Source: JAPLIS01 sp963719415
GTDB taxonomy: Bacteria > Babelota > Babeliae > Babelales > Vermiphilaceae
Direction of reading: 5' to 3'
DNA: 64,000 nt
Assembly: GCA_963719415.1 (NCBI GenBank)
Contig: OY970383.1
Span: 1-64,000, forward strand
The position numbers and the translations under genes are program-made. Every line of letters begins with the position of its first letter. Within the stretch, counting starts at the first letter, position 1. Under the pieces are notes generated by a model, which saw only the letters and a program-made list of their open reading frames with translations, did not search any database and had not been told where the DNA came from. Shown piece after piece: positions 1 through 8,862 of this stretch.

Positions 1-50
1 GTTTGTAATTGTGGCTGTGTTTGTAATTGTGGTTGTGATTGTAATTGTGG
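1..50 (-). repeat. 18-bp in-frame tandem repeat coding PQLQ(S/T)Q
   Basis: Read on the minus strand, a unit close to CCACAATTACAAACACAG occurs twice (15-32 and 33-50) and a third time as a partial at 1-14 that runs off the window. Eighteen bases keep the frame, so copy-number change would lengthen a Pro/Gln-rich tail of the secreted protein. Confidence 0.7.
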
Positions 51-536
51 TAAAAGGGTTAGATTTTCATTTCTATGTTCTATTCCAAACATCGACCGTC
101 TTGTTTGATTTGCCCTTGCTTGCTCTTGTGTCAAATCTATGAATATTGGCGGTCTTGCTTGGCTGCTTAGCGCTGCTCCTTTATTATAGGAATTAAGAGT
201 GAATTGCGGTTCGCAGGATGCTCTAGGAATATATGATGGTTTTGGAGCAGCTTGTTTTTGTTGAGTTTGTCTTCGAGCGTTTTCCCTTTCCGATTGCGCT
301 TGCTCCTGGGCCGCATCATGAGCTGCCTTTTGAGCTTTGGTTACAGGGCTAATAATAAACCAGTTTGCCACATCCATACCTCCTTGGCATTGTTGAATAT
401 CGGCTGGGCTGCCGGGGATTACCTTTATAGGGGGGCTTGGTCGGAAACCTTTTTGAGAGTCCATTGCGTTTATCTGGTGTGTTGCAATAATTGTCAGAGA
501 AATACAAAAAAGGGTATAGCGATTGCATAATTTCAT
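1..536 (-). CDS. Secreted hypothetical protein, C-terminus cut by window edge
   Basis: An open frame runs on the minus strand from an ATG at 534-536 to the window edge without a stop, giving at least 178 residues. The first 24 residues (MKLCNRYTLFCISLTIIATH, then QINA) look like a Sec signal peptide with a possible cut after QINA. The mature part is rich in Gln, Ala and Arg, with a stretch resembling a short coiled coil (AAQEQAQSERENARR). Near the edge it enters an 18-bp repeat coding for PQLQ(S/T)Q. No family is recognised. The export signal is clear and the function unknown. Confidence 0.6.
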   Translation of the reverse strand, partial: MKLCNRYTLFCISLTIIATHQINAMDSQKGFRPSPPIKVIPGSPADIQQCQGGMDVANWFIISPVTKAQKAAHDAAQEQAQSERENARRQTQQKQAAPKPSYIPRASCEPQFTLNSYNKGAALSSQARPPIFIDLTQEQARANQTRRSMFGIEHRNENLTLLPQLQSQPQLQTQPQLQ

Positions 537-845
537 AGTAATCTTTCTGCGTATAGTATTTCGTTTTTTTATCAATTTTTTATTCTTGACAAGAATGACA
601 GATATAGAAATTATTGCAAGAAAAGCTTATGAATAGCTTTTTTTAAAACTTGCATCTTGAACAAGTTTTTATAATCGGTGGGTATAAAGATACGGCTCCC
701 CACTGCAGGTGGGGTGTGGCTGTGGGGTGAAAATAACCGGAACGTGAAGTGGTGATTTTCGATTTCGTTAGGGTTAAAAAAATGAGAGCTTGGATGATCT
801 TTTGGATTGTTTTTATTGTTGGTTTTATTTTTTGTTTGACTCTGT
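537..845. other. Gene-poor stretch with a decayed repeat
   Basis: No convincing gene lies here. A minus-strand frame (611-997) crosses it but overlaps the better-supported small ORF at 846-1112 and has low-complexity Asn/Lys/Thr composition. Bases near 690-735 (a CCCCAC/GTGGGG hairpin followed by GAAAATAACC) resemble a decayed copy of the GC-rich hairpin repeat seen intact near 8.7 kb and amplified near 33 kb. Confidence 0.4.
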
Positions 846-1112
846 TTAGTAGCCTTTGTTTTTCTTTCTGTTAGTGCCCCGATCTGGACGATCTTTTTTT
901 GGACCTCGTTTGGGATGTTCTTTTGCGCCGAATTTGTTTCTTGAGTCTTTAGTATCAGCAAAGCTAGCAAAAAATTCTTCTGAGTGTTCTTGAACATTTT
1001 TGTTGCCAGGTAAAAAATAATTTTGGGGATTGTGTGCTCCTTGCATAGTATTGTCAGCAGTAGTTACAAAAATAAGTAAAAGTAATGATTGAGCGTTTTT
1101 GACAAAATTCAT
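846..1112 (-). CDS. Small secreted basic hypothetical protein
   Basis: 88 residues from an ATG at 1112. The N-terminus (MNFVKNAQSLLLLIFVTT) resembles a signal peptide. The C-terminal third is very basic (KRGPKKDRPDRGTNRKKNKG). An overlapping frame (611-997) continues past the stop, so a frameshifted longer gene is possible. No family is recognised. The signal-like start makes this frame the better of the two, but it could be chance. Confidence 0.4.
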   Translation of the reverse strand: MNFVKNAQSLLLLIFVTTADNTMQGAHNPQNYFLPGNKNVQEHSEEFFASFADTKDSRNKFGAKEHPKRGPKKDRPDRGTNRKKNKGY

Positions 1113-1383
1113 TAAATAAATTCCTTTAATCGTAATAATGGTTAAAAATATTTTATTGAAATCTATTGTGACAAATAGAAAGAAAAATAGTCAAGGGAAA
1201 TATAAAATGAGCGTTGTTGTGTGGTACTTTCAGATAAGCGGATGTGGAAATAAATGCGTACGCGTGTAAGCGTATAAAAAAATAGTGAGTAGGGTAAAAT
1301 GTGTGAACTAGTGGGTCAAAGCAGAATAAGATAAGAGCGAATAGCTAAATGATAAACGGGTGCAAAAACTTTAATAAAAAAAA

Positions 1384-1459
1384 TGGTCGGGACGGCCAGA
1401 CTCGAACTGGCAACCCCTCGCTCCCAAAGCGAGTGCGCTACCGATTGCGCCACGTCCCG
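1384..1459 (-). tRNA. tRNA-Pro (anticodon TGG)
   Basis: The minus strand folds as a full cloverleaf. The acceptor stem is CGGGACG/CGTCCCG, the anticodon stem CTCGC/GCGAG holds the loop TTTGGGA (anticodon TGG), the T arm reads GCCAG-TTCGAGT-CTGGC, the discriminator is A, and CCA is encoded. Length is 76 nt. TGG can read all four proline codons. Confidence 0.96.
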
Positions 1460-1540
1460 ACAGATAATTTCATAAAATCAAGTATGATAGTAATGTAGCG
1501 CTTTTTTTCAAACGCTGCAACTTTTTTTTGTTTTTTTTTA

Positions 1541-2131
1541 TTAATTGGAAGTGCGCGGTGAATAGGTGTCAAAATCAGTATATGAGTTTTTTTGTTCAAG
1601 TGGCCTGCGTAATTCTTTTATTTCTTGATTTTTTGCACGAAACTGTTGTGTAAGCAGCGTCTGTTCATTGTCGAGTCGTTTCAGCTCATAATCTTTAGGT
1701 ATAACTAATGTTGCAATAATAACAGAAGTTAAAAAGCCGTTTTTAAGGCCTGTTTTGAATGCTTCATGTCTGGCTTTTTTAAGACTACCCTCAGGTTTAG
1801 ATTTTGTTACTGTTTTATGGGCGGAAGCGTAACCTGCGTTGTAGCCGATTAGGCTTCCAATTGCAGCGCTTGCTAGAGTAAAAAAGGTGCTTTGGCCTTT
1901 AGTCAAGCGTAGGCATATCGATGCCAATATCGGCAAGATTATGCTTCCAGCAGCTCCTCCTAGTGCGCCATCGAATTGACATGTTGCTAATGTGCTTTTA
2001 ATGTTTGAATGCTGATCGTCTAGCACCTGAAGAGGCTTGTTGCAAGAACTAGTAACGAATGAATTAAGGAGTAGTATGAATAATAGCGCAAAAAGCGCTA
2101 TAGGTCTCATTGGAGGTCTACTTATTTTCAT
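1541..2131 (-). CDS. Putative lipoprotein with glycine-zipper-like segments
   Basis: About 196 residues from the ATG at 2131 (ATGs at 2140 and 2110 are alternatives). The start is a signal peptide ending in a possible lipobox (FVTSSC). Two hydrophobic Gly/Ala-rich stretches follow (DGALGGAAGSIILPILAS and SAAIGSLIGYNAGYASA), like glycine-zipper segments that insert in membranes. The C-terminal 50 residues are charged and probably helical. The start overlaps the end of the upstream peroxiredoxin gene by 14 bp, so the two are probably cotranscribed and translationally coupled. Specific function is unknown. Confidence 0.65.
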   Translation of the reverse strand: MKISRPPMRPIALFALLFILLLNSFVTSSCNKPLQVLDDQHSNIKSTLATCQFDGALGGAAGSIILPILASICLRLTKGQSTFFTLASAAIGSLIGYNAGYASAHKTVTKSKPEGSLKKARHEAFKTGLKNGFLTSVIIATLVIPKDYELKRLDNEQTLLTQQFRAKNQEIKELRRPLEQKNSYTDFDTYSPRTSN

Positions 2132-2660
2132 GAAAACCATCTAGAATCTGTTTCGTATGATGAGAAGTTTTAACATTATCAATAACGCCAATGACTTTAT
2201 TGTTTTCATCTATAAGTACGGTAATTCTTTTGTTGTAACCAAACCATCCGCCAGTAGCGTGATAAAGCTTGGCAATTTCTTTTTTAGGGTCGCTGACGAG
2301 TAAAAAAGGCAATTGTTTATTCTCTTTAAAAGATTCGTGTGATTTTTGTGAGTCAGGACTTATGCCGATAGCCATAATTTTATTTTCTTCTAAAATAGCT
2401 TTGTTGTCTCTAATACTACATAGTTGTTGGGTGCATACATAACTTTCGTCTTGTGGATAGAAAATGAGCGCTCTTTTGGTGCCGGTAAAAGCATAGAGTG
2501 TTGTTGGATTATTTTCTTTATCCATAAAAGCAAAGTCTGGAGCTTTTTGACCAATGAGAGAGTTTGAGTTTTTACATTTTGAGCTTTTGCATAGAGATAA
2601 GGACGGGGTAATTATAGCCATGAGTAGCGATATAATAAGTTTATTTTTAGAGAGTATCAT
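2118..2660 (-). CDS. Exported PrxQ/Bcp-type peroxiredoxin
   Basis: 180 residues. A signal peptide (about 1-25) precedes an AhpC/TSA fold starting at LIGQKAPDF. Seen directly: the peroxidatic Cys76 and resolving Cys81 in VCTQQLC, the five-residue spacing typical of PrxQ/Bcp proteins, then the core strands (FLLVSDPKKEIAKLYHA, ITVLIDENNKVIG). The family reduces peroxides with electrons from thioredoxin. The signal sequence puts this one in the periplasm or on the envelope. The start has AGGA six bases upstream. It lies upstream of the putative lipoprotein gene at 1541-2131. A degenerate paralogue lies 1.3 kb away (3915-4445). Confidence 0.85.
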   Translation of the reverse strand: MILSKNKLIISLLMAIITPSLSLCKSSKCKNSNSLIGQKAPDFAFMDKENNPTTLYAFTGTKRALIFYPQDESYVCTQQLCSIRDNKAILEENKIMAIGISPDSQKSHESFKENKQLPFLLVSDPKKEIAKLYHATGGWFGYNKRITVLIDENNKVIGVIDNVKTSHHTKQILDGFHENK

Positions 2661-2859
2661 GTATATTCCTAAAGTATTGAAACTATAAAAATAATAATAA
2701 AAGAGTATGTCTTAACATTAAAAAAAAATAAATAATAAGTAAAGAAGAAAGCGTAAGAAAAAAAGCATGAATCTGAATGGTTTTAAAATTGACGATGCTT
2801 TTAAAAAAACATAAAATTAAAAGTAATATTTTTTAATCGTTTTAAATGAAGGGTTTTTT

Positions 2860-3702
2860 GTGAAAAATAAATTGTTTGTAACTTTTTTGTGGACGGTTTT
2901 TTTTATGTCTCCCGGTACGTTATTGCATGCTATGGAGTCGACGAGGCCTATAGCAAGAGGGGTAAGAGGTAGGCCAGCGGCAGAACAACCTAGGCCGTTT
3001 GTAGGACAACGTGGAGGACGGGCACAAGATATGTTGATACCGGGGCTTGCGCCTAGGCCTGAAGAATGGCTGAGGCAGAGGCCAGCTGCACCACATGGAA
3101 GAAACGCTGCACGACAAGCAAGGCAGGAACGCCAGGCACTGGCGGCTCAACAGGATCCGGTGAGGCTTGCTAGAGAGCATAGAGCATTGCTTGCGACACA
3201 AGATGCAGTAGAAAGACAAGTCGCTGATGAACGCTTACAGGATATAGCGCGGTTGCGTGCTATACCGCTCAGAGAGCGTACTGCTGATCAAAGGGTGGAG
3301 CGGACAAGATATCGTAGCGACGAAACTGAGAAGTTTGGTCAATCTTTAGCAAGAATGATGATGCTGAGCGATAAGACAACGCGAAAAAGTTTTGTTCGTT
3401 ATAAACAAGCAAGGCGGGTTGTGGGAGCTTGTTTGAAGACTGGCTTGGTTGATCACCATCATCAAGTAGAAGGAATTCCGGCTATGGTTATCGCTGCTAG
3501 TTTGGGTGAAGGTGGTATAGTGAAAAAGTTACTTCAAATGGGAGGGGCAGCTCATTACCAATCGTTTAATGGTCCATCAGCCGTTGAGTATGCAGCAGAA
3601 GCAGGTGATTGGCTATCGGCAGCGCGGTTACGCGTGAATGAGATGGAGATGCAAGAATCGGAACAGTATCTTCGTAGGAGTAACAGGAACTTGTTGTTTT
3701 AG
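2860..3702 (+). CDS. Secreted Arg/Ala/Gln-rich protein with C-terminal ankyrin-like motifs
   Basis: 280 residues from a GTG at 2860, with AAGGG six bases upstream. A signal peptide ends near LLHAMES. Residues about 28-150 are low complexity (Arg, Ala, Gln, Pro). The last 90 residues contain one or two ankyrin-like helix pairs (PAMVIAASLGEGGIVKKLLQ and SAVEYAAEAGDWLSAARLRV). The coding sequence is more GC-rich than its neighbours because of Arg/Ala codons. A strong hairpin overlaps the stop codon. Possibly an exported, host-facing protein; the function is not known. Confidence 0.7.
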   Translation: MKNKLFVTFLWTVFFMSPGTLLHAMESTRPIARGVRGRPAAEQPRPFVGQRGGRAQDMLIPGLAPRPEEWLRQRPAAPHGRNAARQARQERQALAAQQDPVRLAREHRALLATQDAVERQVADERLQDIARLRAIPLRERTADQRVERTRYRSDETEKFGQSLARMMMLSDKTTRKSFVRYKQARRVVGACLKTGLVDHHHQVEGIPAMVIAASLGEGGIVKKLLQMGGAAHYQSFNGPSAVEYAAEAGDWLSAARLRVNEMEMQESEQYLRRSNRNLLF

Positions 3703-3756
3703 GCCTTCCTGTTTTTATATGTAGACTAAAACGACAAGTTCCTGCTTGTTTTTTAG
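3684..3756 (+). terminator. Intrinsic terminator overlapping the stop codon of 2860-3702
   Basis: The arms 3684-3702 and 3726-3744 are complementary over 19 bp with one mismatch (CAGGAACTTGT...). A T-rich run (CTTGTTTTTTAG) follows. The left arm includes the last codons and stop of the preceding gene. Confidence 0.75.
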
Positions 3757-3813
3757 AACTGCTTTTGGTTTATAAAACTATTGAGTATCGGTTACGCATG
3801 ATTTGCAGGATTA

Positions 3814-3910
3814 ACGTGAGCTCGATCTAACAACTTAGCTTTCTACGATATTTTTTGTATAGCGGGCTTAATGGGGTAAAATTTACAGCATTTTTAAGTC
3901 GAGCTCACGT
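3814..3910. mobile_element. MITE-like element, copy 1 (97 bp, TIRs and 7-bp target duplication)
   Basis: The ends are perfect 12-bp inverted repeats (ACGTGAGCTCGA ... TCGAGCTCACGT). The 7-bp direct repeat AGGATTA lies immediately outside both ends (3807-3813 and 3911-3917), the mark of transposition. The interior codes for nothing. A longer copy in the opposite orientation lies at 31604-31812 and a solo end at 44242-44254. Such elements are usually moved in trans by a transposase recognising the TIRs. None with these ends is in the window. Confidence 0.85.
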
Positions 3911-3914
3911 AGGA

Positions 3915-4445
3915 TTAATATTCATTTATAAAACTATCGATAACAACATTGTTTTCATCAATGAGTACTGTTGCTGATTTTTGAGGGCTAAACCAGCTGA
4001 TTGCGTCCCTGAGTAGTGTTAATGGCCAGCTAGAACTAATCATGCTATCGTTTAAGCGATATTTTTTAGCAATCTTTTGGTGGTGATCATTGACTATTGC
4101 AAAAGAGGGCTTTCTTTTTTTTTTAAATTTTTTATTGAATGAGTGAAGATCGGGACCTACGCAGATAATTTCAAGACCGCCGTTTGTTAGATTTACTTTG
4201 TTTTTTTCTATTGTGCGTAATTGTTCTTTTTCTGTATAAAAAATGAGTGCTTTTTTTGTGCCGATAGATTTAGATAACGTTGTTGGATTGCCATTTTGAT
4301 CAACATAGCAAAAATTTGGAGCTTCTTTGCCTATAAGAGATCTTGGGCCAAAAATAACGCATTCAGTTAAAGAAGGGATACTTATGCCTATGAATAAAGC
4401 TATAACAATGATGCTTTTAGGGGCTATGTTTTGAAAGATTATCAT
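3915..4445 (-). CDS. Exported peroxiredoxin-like protein lacking the catalytic cysteines
   Basis: Paralogue of the PrxQ at 2118-2660 (IGKEAPNFCYVDQNGNPTT against IGQKAPDFAFMDKENNPTT; both share TVLIDENN). The segment that should hold the peroxidatic and resolving cysteines is shortened and rewritten: KKALIFYTEKEQLRTIEKNK has no Cys. A thiol-peroxidase role is therefore not expected. I start it at the ATG at 4445, giving 176 residues with a signal peptide aligning with the paralogue; a longer in-frame start (4586) adds an unlikely hydrophobic extension. The stop lies just beyond the MITE. It may be a decaying duplicate or a non-enzymatic exported thioredoxin-fold protein. Confidence 0.7.
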   Translation of the reverse strand: MIIFQNIAPKSIIVIALFIGISIPSLTECVIFGPRSLIGKEAPNFCYVDQNGNPTTLSKSIGTKKALIFYTEKEQLRTIEKNKVNLTNGGLEIICVGPDLHSFNKKFKKKRKPSFAIVNDHHQKIAKKYRLNDSMISSSWPLTLLRDAISWFSPQKSATVLIDENNVVIDSFINEY

Positions 4446-4635
4446 GAATTTTTTTCCAATAGTTAAGATTGCAAAAATAATAAGCCTATTTATAGGATAG
4501 GCTATTTTTATATATGAGTAAAATAGAGGAGGTATGGATACGAGGAGTAAAAAACTAAAGAGATTGGCTAAGTTTAAGGAGCCCATTAGCGTTTTTTAAA
4601 TGCTTTTAATGAGTAAATTCTGTAAAAATTATCAA

Positions 4636-4712
<77 letters not shown>

Positions 4713-4880
4713 AATGACAATGATAAGTATAGGTATTTTTGAGTAAAAATCAAAGAAAACTATATATTTTTTGAAAAATAGGACCCATTTGCTTATTATG
4801 GGCTTTTTTTTATACTAATATATAAGAAGTATTCATATAGATAAGCGTGCAAGTAATAGAAAGCTAAGGGGGGGTTAGTT

Positions 4881-7460
4881 ATGAAATTATCTCATATCAA
4901 GAATAAAACAGAGACAAAAAGCAAGATACATGACTGGATTAAGATTTTTGGTGCTCGAGAACACAATCTTAAAAATATAGACGTTGCTATACCCAAAGAG
5001 GCATTGACTGTTATTACCGGCCCTTCAGGGTCAGGAAAGAGCTCTTTGGCCCTGGATCTTCTCTATACCGAAGGTCAGCGACGGTATATGGAGTCATTAT
5101 CCTCTTATGCTCGTCAATTTGTTGGTATTCCTAAAAAACCAGCTTTTGATAGAATAGAAGGCCTTTGTCCTTCTATTGCTATTGAACAAAAAACAATGAG
5201 CTCCAATCCTCGCTCTACCGTGGGCACCATCACTGAAGTATATGATTATATGCGTATTTTATTTGCTCGTATCGGTAAAGCACATTGTCCTACCTGTAAA
5301 ATTCCTATTTCAGTACAAACAACTGATGCCATTACTTCCACTCTGTTAGAAGTGTTTACCGGAAAACAGATAGAAGTTTTGTCTCCTATTGTACGTAATA
5401 AAAAGGGGGAATTTGTATCAGAGTTGTTACAGCTGGTTAATGCGGGCGTATCACGTTTTATTATTAATGGAACTTTGCGTAAACTTAGATCTTTAGAAGA
5501 TATTAAAAATCTTCAATTATTAAAACAGTATCAGCATACTATTGATGCCTGTATAGACGTTATAGATATAAGTTTAGATGAGCGATCACGCGTGTATGAA
5601 GCGATTGAAAAGTCTTTTAAATATGCCAATGGTATGTGTAAAATAACGGTTGATGGGAAAAATCATATTTATTCTTCAGATCGTTTTTGTGTATCGTGTA
5701 CTGCATCTATTCCGGAATTAGAGCCACGTCTTTTTTCTTTTAATTCTCCTATTGGAGCATGTACTTCATGTCATGGGCTCGGTTTTTCTTATGCCTACGC
5801 ATCCACTTTGGAAGGCGCATACACTGTTCCTTGTCAATTTTGTAAAGGTATGAGGCTTAATGCTCTTGCCCGTGCCGTTACTGTTGCTGGTCAGAGTATT
5901 TATCAACTCTCAGATATGTCCATTCGATCACTGCTATCTTTTTTTAAACAGATTGTTCTTGATGCTACGGATTCTGCAATAGGCCAGGTTCTTATACAAG
6001 AAATTATGAGTAGATTATCTTTTTTAGACAATGTAGGACTCGGTTATTTAACACTTAATCGTTCAGCCAGTTCATTGTCGGGTGGTGAAGGGCAACGTAT
6101 TCGGTTGGCAACACAGATAGGGTCCCCATTAAGTGGGGTGCTGTATGTGTTAGATGAGCCGAGTATTGGTCTTCATCAGCGAGATAATGATAGGCTTATT
6201 GCAACGTTACATATGTTACGAGATTTGGGTAATACTGTGTTAGTTGTTGAGCATGATACAGATACAATGCGACAATCTGATTATATTATCGATATGGGGC
6301 CTGCTGCGGGTATACACGGAGGGACTGTTACCGCTGTTGGCACTCCATCAGAATTATCTAAAAATAAGAATTCGTTGACGGGTGATTTTTTAAGCGGTAG
6401 ACGTTCTATTTCTCTGCCGAAACAGTTGCGGCTGCCAAAAAGTTTTATGACTCTTCATGCGGTGGATACAAATAACCTGAAAAATATGGATGTTGCCTTT
6501 CCTCTTGGTGTTATATGTGGTATATCCGGTGTTTCTGGTTCTGGTAAATCTACCTTGATTATGCAAGAATTGGTTCCAGCAATGAAAAAAGAGTTGGGAG
6601 GAAGGGGCTATACCCGTTCTTTTAGCAAAAAGCTTATGCAAACTAAAGAAAAGCTTTCAGGAGCAGAATCTATAAACCATCAAGTTGTTATTGATCAGAC
6701 TCCTATCGGAAGAACGCCACGATCAAATCCAGCTACCTATTTAGGTATTTTTGATGATATAAGAAAGCTGTACGCTCTTTTGCCAGAAAGCAAAGCAAGG
6801 GGTTATAAAGAAGGTCGATTTAGTTTTAATGTGGCTGAAGGTCGCTGTGGGACATGTAGAGGCGAAGGTCAGATGACCATAGAGATGCATTTTCTACCTG
6901 CTCTTGTTATGCAATGTAAGGCGTGTAAGGGAAGTCGTTATAATTCAGAGACACTTTCTATTAAATATAAAGGTAAATCTATAGCAGATGTTTTACAGAT
7001 GTCTGTTTATGAGGCAATTGAATTTTTTCAAGCGCATCCTCTTCTGGTTAAACGGTTACAGTTGATGGCAGATGTTGGATTAGATTATATACAGTTAGGC
7101 CAACCTTCAACAACATTATCAGGCGGCGAAGCTCAGCGGATAAAATTGGTTGATGAATTGGCAAAAAGGGGCAATGCTACGCTCTATATTCTCGATGAAC
7201 CAACGACAGGATTGCATAGCAGTGACATTGAAAAATTACTTCTGGTGCTTAATCGGCTTGTTGATAAAGGCAACTCGATGATTATCATTGAACATAACCT
7301 TGATCTCCTTAAAACAGTCGATTATTTGATAGATTTGGGTCCAGAAGGGGGCAATGAAGGAGGTTCTATTGTTGCGGCTGGTATGCCATTAGAAGTCGCC
7401 GGGGTTAAAGAGAGTTACACAGGTCATTATCTTAAAGAATATTTGATTCAGGCTGATTAA
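4881..7460 (+). CDS. uvrA: UvrA, excinuclease ABC subunit A
   Basis: 859 residues, shorter than the roughly 940 of most UvrA. UvrA dimers find helix-distorting lesions and load UvrB in nucleotide excision repair. Two ABC ATPase modules are visible: Walker A GPSGSGKSS near 47, signature LSGGEGQR near 399 and Walker B YVLDEPSIGLH in the first; Walker A GVSGSGKST near 549, signature LSGGEAQR near 746 and YILDEPTTGLH in the second. Zinc-binding Cys pairs (CPTC, CVSC/CTSC/CQFC, CGTC/CKAC) are kept, as is the UvrB-binding region (AFDRIEGLCPSIAIEQKT). The missing length appears to come from the first insertion domains. The start has a GGGGGG Shine-Dalgarno. It appears monocistronic. Confidence 0.97.
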   Translation: MKLSHIKNKTETKSKIHDWIKIFGAREHNLKNIDVAIPKEALTVITGPSGSGKSSLALDLLYTEGQRRYMESLSSYARQFVGIPKKPAFDRIEGLCPSIAIEQKTMSSNPRSTVGTITEVYDYMRILFARIGKAHCPTCKIPISVQTTDAITSTLLEVFTGKQIEVLSPIVRNKKGEFVSELLQLVNAGVSRFIINGTLRKLRSLEDIKNLQLLKQYQHTIDACIDVIDISLDERSRVYEAIEKSFKYANGMCKITVDGKNHIYSSDRFCVSCTASIPELEPRLFSFNSPIGACTSCHGLGFSYAYASTLEGAYTVPCQFCKGMRLNALARAVTVAGQSIYQLSDMSIRSLLSFFKQIVLDATDSAIGQVLIQEIMSRLSFLDNVGLGYLTLNRSASSLSGGEGQRIRLATQIGSPLSGVLYVLDEPSIGLHQRDNDRLIATLHMLRDLGNTVLVVEHDTDTMRQSDYIIDMGPAAGIHGGTVTAVGTPSELSKNKNSLTGDFLSGRRSISLPKQLRLPKSFMTLHAVDTNNLKNMDVAFPLGVICGISGVSGSGKSTLIMQELVPAMKKELGGRGYTRSFSKKLMQTKEKLSGAESINHQVVIDQTPIGRTPRSNPATYLGIFDDIRKLYALLPESKARGYKEGRFSFNVAEGRCGTCRGEGQMTIEMHFLPALVMQCKACKGSRYNSETLSIKYKGKSIADVLQMSVYEAIEFFQAHPLLVKRLQLMADVGLDYIQLGQPSTTLSGGEAQRIKLVDELAKRGNATLYILDEPTTGLHSSDIEKLLLVLNRLVDKGNSMIIIEHNLDLLKTVDYLIDLGPEGGNEGGSIVAAGMPLEVAGVKESYTGHYLKEYLIQAD

Positions 7461-7563
7461 TAGCCCGATTGGCAATAAATTGACAGTTAGTGTAATATTT
7501 GAGAGGCTAAAGGGGAGAGAGTTATGGATGATATAGGCAGAAAAACTGGATGGGGGTTTATCC

Positions 7564-8676
7564 ATGAATAATAAAATATCTCAGAAACATATGAGTAAGT
7601 ATCGTCTTTTTTGCTTTTTTTCACTAATTTTTGCTGGCATGGGTATGTCAGAGGTTGGTTATGCTTATCCGTATTCAGGGATAGGAGTTGGCCAGACTGA
7701 TCAAATTTTGTCTAGTAATCAGATTAATAAGAATTATGTGATTAACAAGAATTATGAGATTAAAAGCCTGATTAAGAATATTAACGAAGATAAAGTTACC
7801 TTGGTAGCATTATCTATTCCCGCTCTTATTTCTACTCATGAAAGAATAAGAAACATAGGAATGGGTATGGTGGCTTTGAGTACTGCCATGCAGTTAAGTT
7901 ATTTTGTATATCACTTAACTACCGCTTCTGGTGAAAAGGTTGAGATAAAAGAATCGATAGGATTTTGGCGTGGTATAGCTAATGGGTTATATGGTTTTGG
8001 CCAGGGTCTTATAAGTCCTATGGCTTGGTGGAATTGTCTACAAGCAGCGGGTAAAATTGGTGTACAGATTGGTGGACAGGCTGTTATGAGTCATTTGGTC
8101 CATTCAATGGTTAAAAAGGTTAGTCATGATGATACGCTTTCTTGGTATAAAGATAAGCAAACAACGTTTAATTCAGTTGAAAAAGAGTTATTGTCCGATA
8201 TTGCAAAACTCGCGCAACAGGATATTGATAGTCGAGAACGGGAATATAGAGAATCTTCTTTTATTGATCTTGCTCAAAGCTTAGTCTATCAGATGGAAAA
8301 GATAGTAGGTTATATAAAATATAAAGGCCTTAAAGATAGCGTCACCTATCAGCAACCAGCAGAGAAAGCAGTAGCTTATTTGATAGAGGCAACTAATCAG
8401 TTTGCTCGTGAATGTAATCAGGTATTGGTATCGGTAGAAGCATCCTCGGGTATGTTACCGGCAAGCGAATCGTCGATTGTTCTTGATACTACAAAACTTA
8501 CTCAAAGTATAGAAGATTTTTATAGAAAAAGTAGAAAAATAATACATGATTTCGCTCGTTTAGATACACTTGATGGAGTACATACGTTAGCATTAAAAAA
8601 GAGCAAGAAGGCTGGTGCCGCTCTCGCAGATGGAGCTATTGTAGAGGTAGATGTGGACACCAAGGTAGAAAATTAA
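7564..8676 (+). CDS. Exported hypothetical protein
   Basis: 370 residues, no family recognised. The N-terminus has a signal peptide (hydrophobic CFFSLIFAGMGMSEVGYA, cut possibly before YPYSG). A second hydrophobic stretch near 80-120 and a Gly/Ala-rich segment near 135-180 could associate with membrane. The remainder is helical and charged (about 200-350) with an acidic tail (EVDVDTKVEN). GGGGG lies eight bases before the ATG. It follows uvrA by about 100 bp and may share its transcript, but no functional link is evident. Confidence 0.7.
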   Translation: MNNKISQKHMSKYRLFCFFSLIFAGMGMSEVGYAYPYSGIGVGQTDQILSSNQINKNYVINKNYEIKSLIKNINEDKVTLVALSIPALISTHERIRNIGMGMVALSTAMQLSYFVYHLTTASGEKVEIKESIGFWRGIANGLYGFGQGLISPMAWWNCLQAAGKIGVQIGGQAVMSHLVHSMVKKVSHDDTLSWYKDKQTTFNSVEKELLSDIAKLAQQDIDSREREYRESSFIDLAQSLVYQMEKIVGYIKYKGLKDSVTYQQPAEKAVAYLIEATNQFARECNQVLVSVEASSGMLPASESSIVLDTTKLTQSIEDFYRKSRKIIHDFARLDTLDGVHTLALKKSKKAGAALADGAIVEVDVDTKVEN

Positions 8677-8699
8677 TAGAATAGATATGCATGTTTTGA

Positions 8700-8862
8700 A
8701 TATATATAGTAAAGCGCTGATAAATAACGGGGCTCCCGCCGAGCAGGTGGGGTAAAAATAACCCTAATTAGTATGGCCCCCCGCAGGGGGCCATACTAGC
8801 AAACTTATCAACAATAGCACGTTTAAAAAAAACGGGGACTCTTAACGCGCTCATTTATAAAA
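8700..8862 (-). repeat. Interspersed non-coding repeat (family 2) with two GC-rich hairpins
   Basis: This lies in the gene-free stretch 8677-9030. Read on the minus strand it begins GAGCGCGTTAAGA, passes a CCCCGTTTTTTTT run and a TTGTTGATAAGTTTGCTA block, then a perfect 12-bp stem at 8770-8797 (AGTATGGCCCCC/GGGGGCCATACT). It ends with a CCCCACCTGCTCGGCGGGAG hairpin and ATCAGCGCTTTAC. The first part recurs at 31529-31590, and a diverged copy with its second hairpin amplified lies at about 32815-33172. The 12-bp stem could also act as a terminator. Bases 8863-9030 hold nothing I recognise apart from the start signals of the next gene. Confidence 0.65.

Noticed and set aside
252..530. Plus-strand frame of 92 codons
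   Set aside because: It is antisense to the better secreted gene at 1-536, which has a signal peptide and an in-frame repeat.
611..997. Minus-strand frame of 128 codons
   Set aside because: Low-complexity composition, crosses a decayed GC-rich repeat and overlaps a frame with a signal-like start. It could be the second half of a frameshifted gene, but I cannot show that.
4780..4815. CCCAT/ATGGG hairpin followed by a T run before uvrA
   Set aside because: The stem is only five bases and no plus-strand gene lies upstream for it to terminate.
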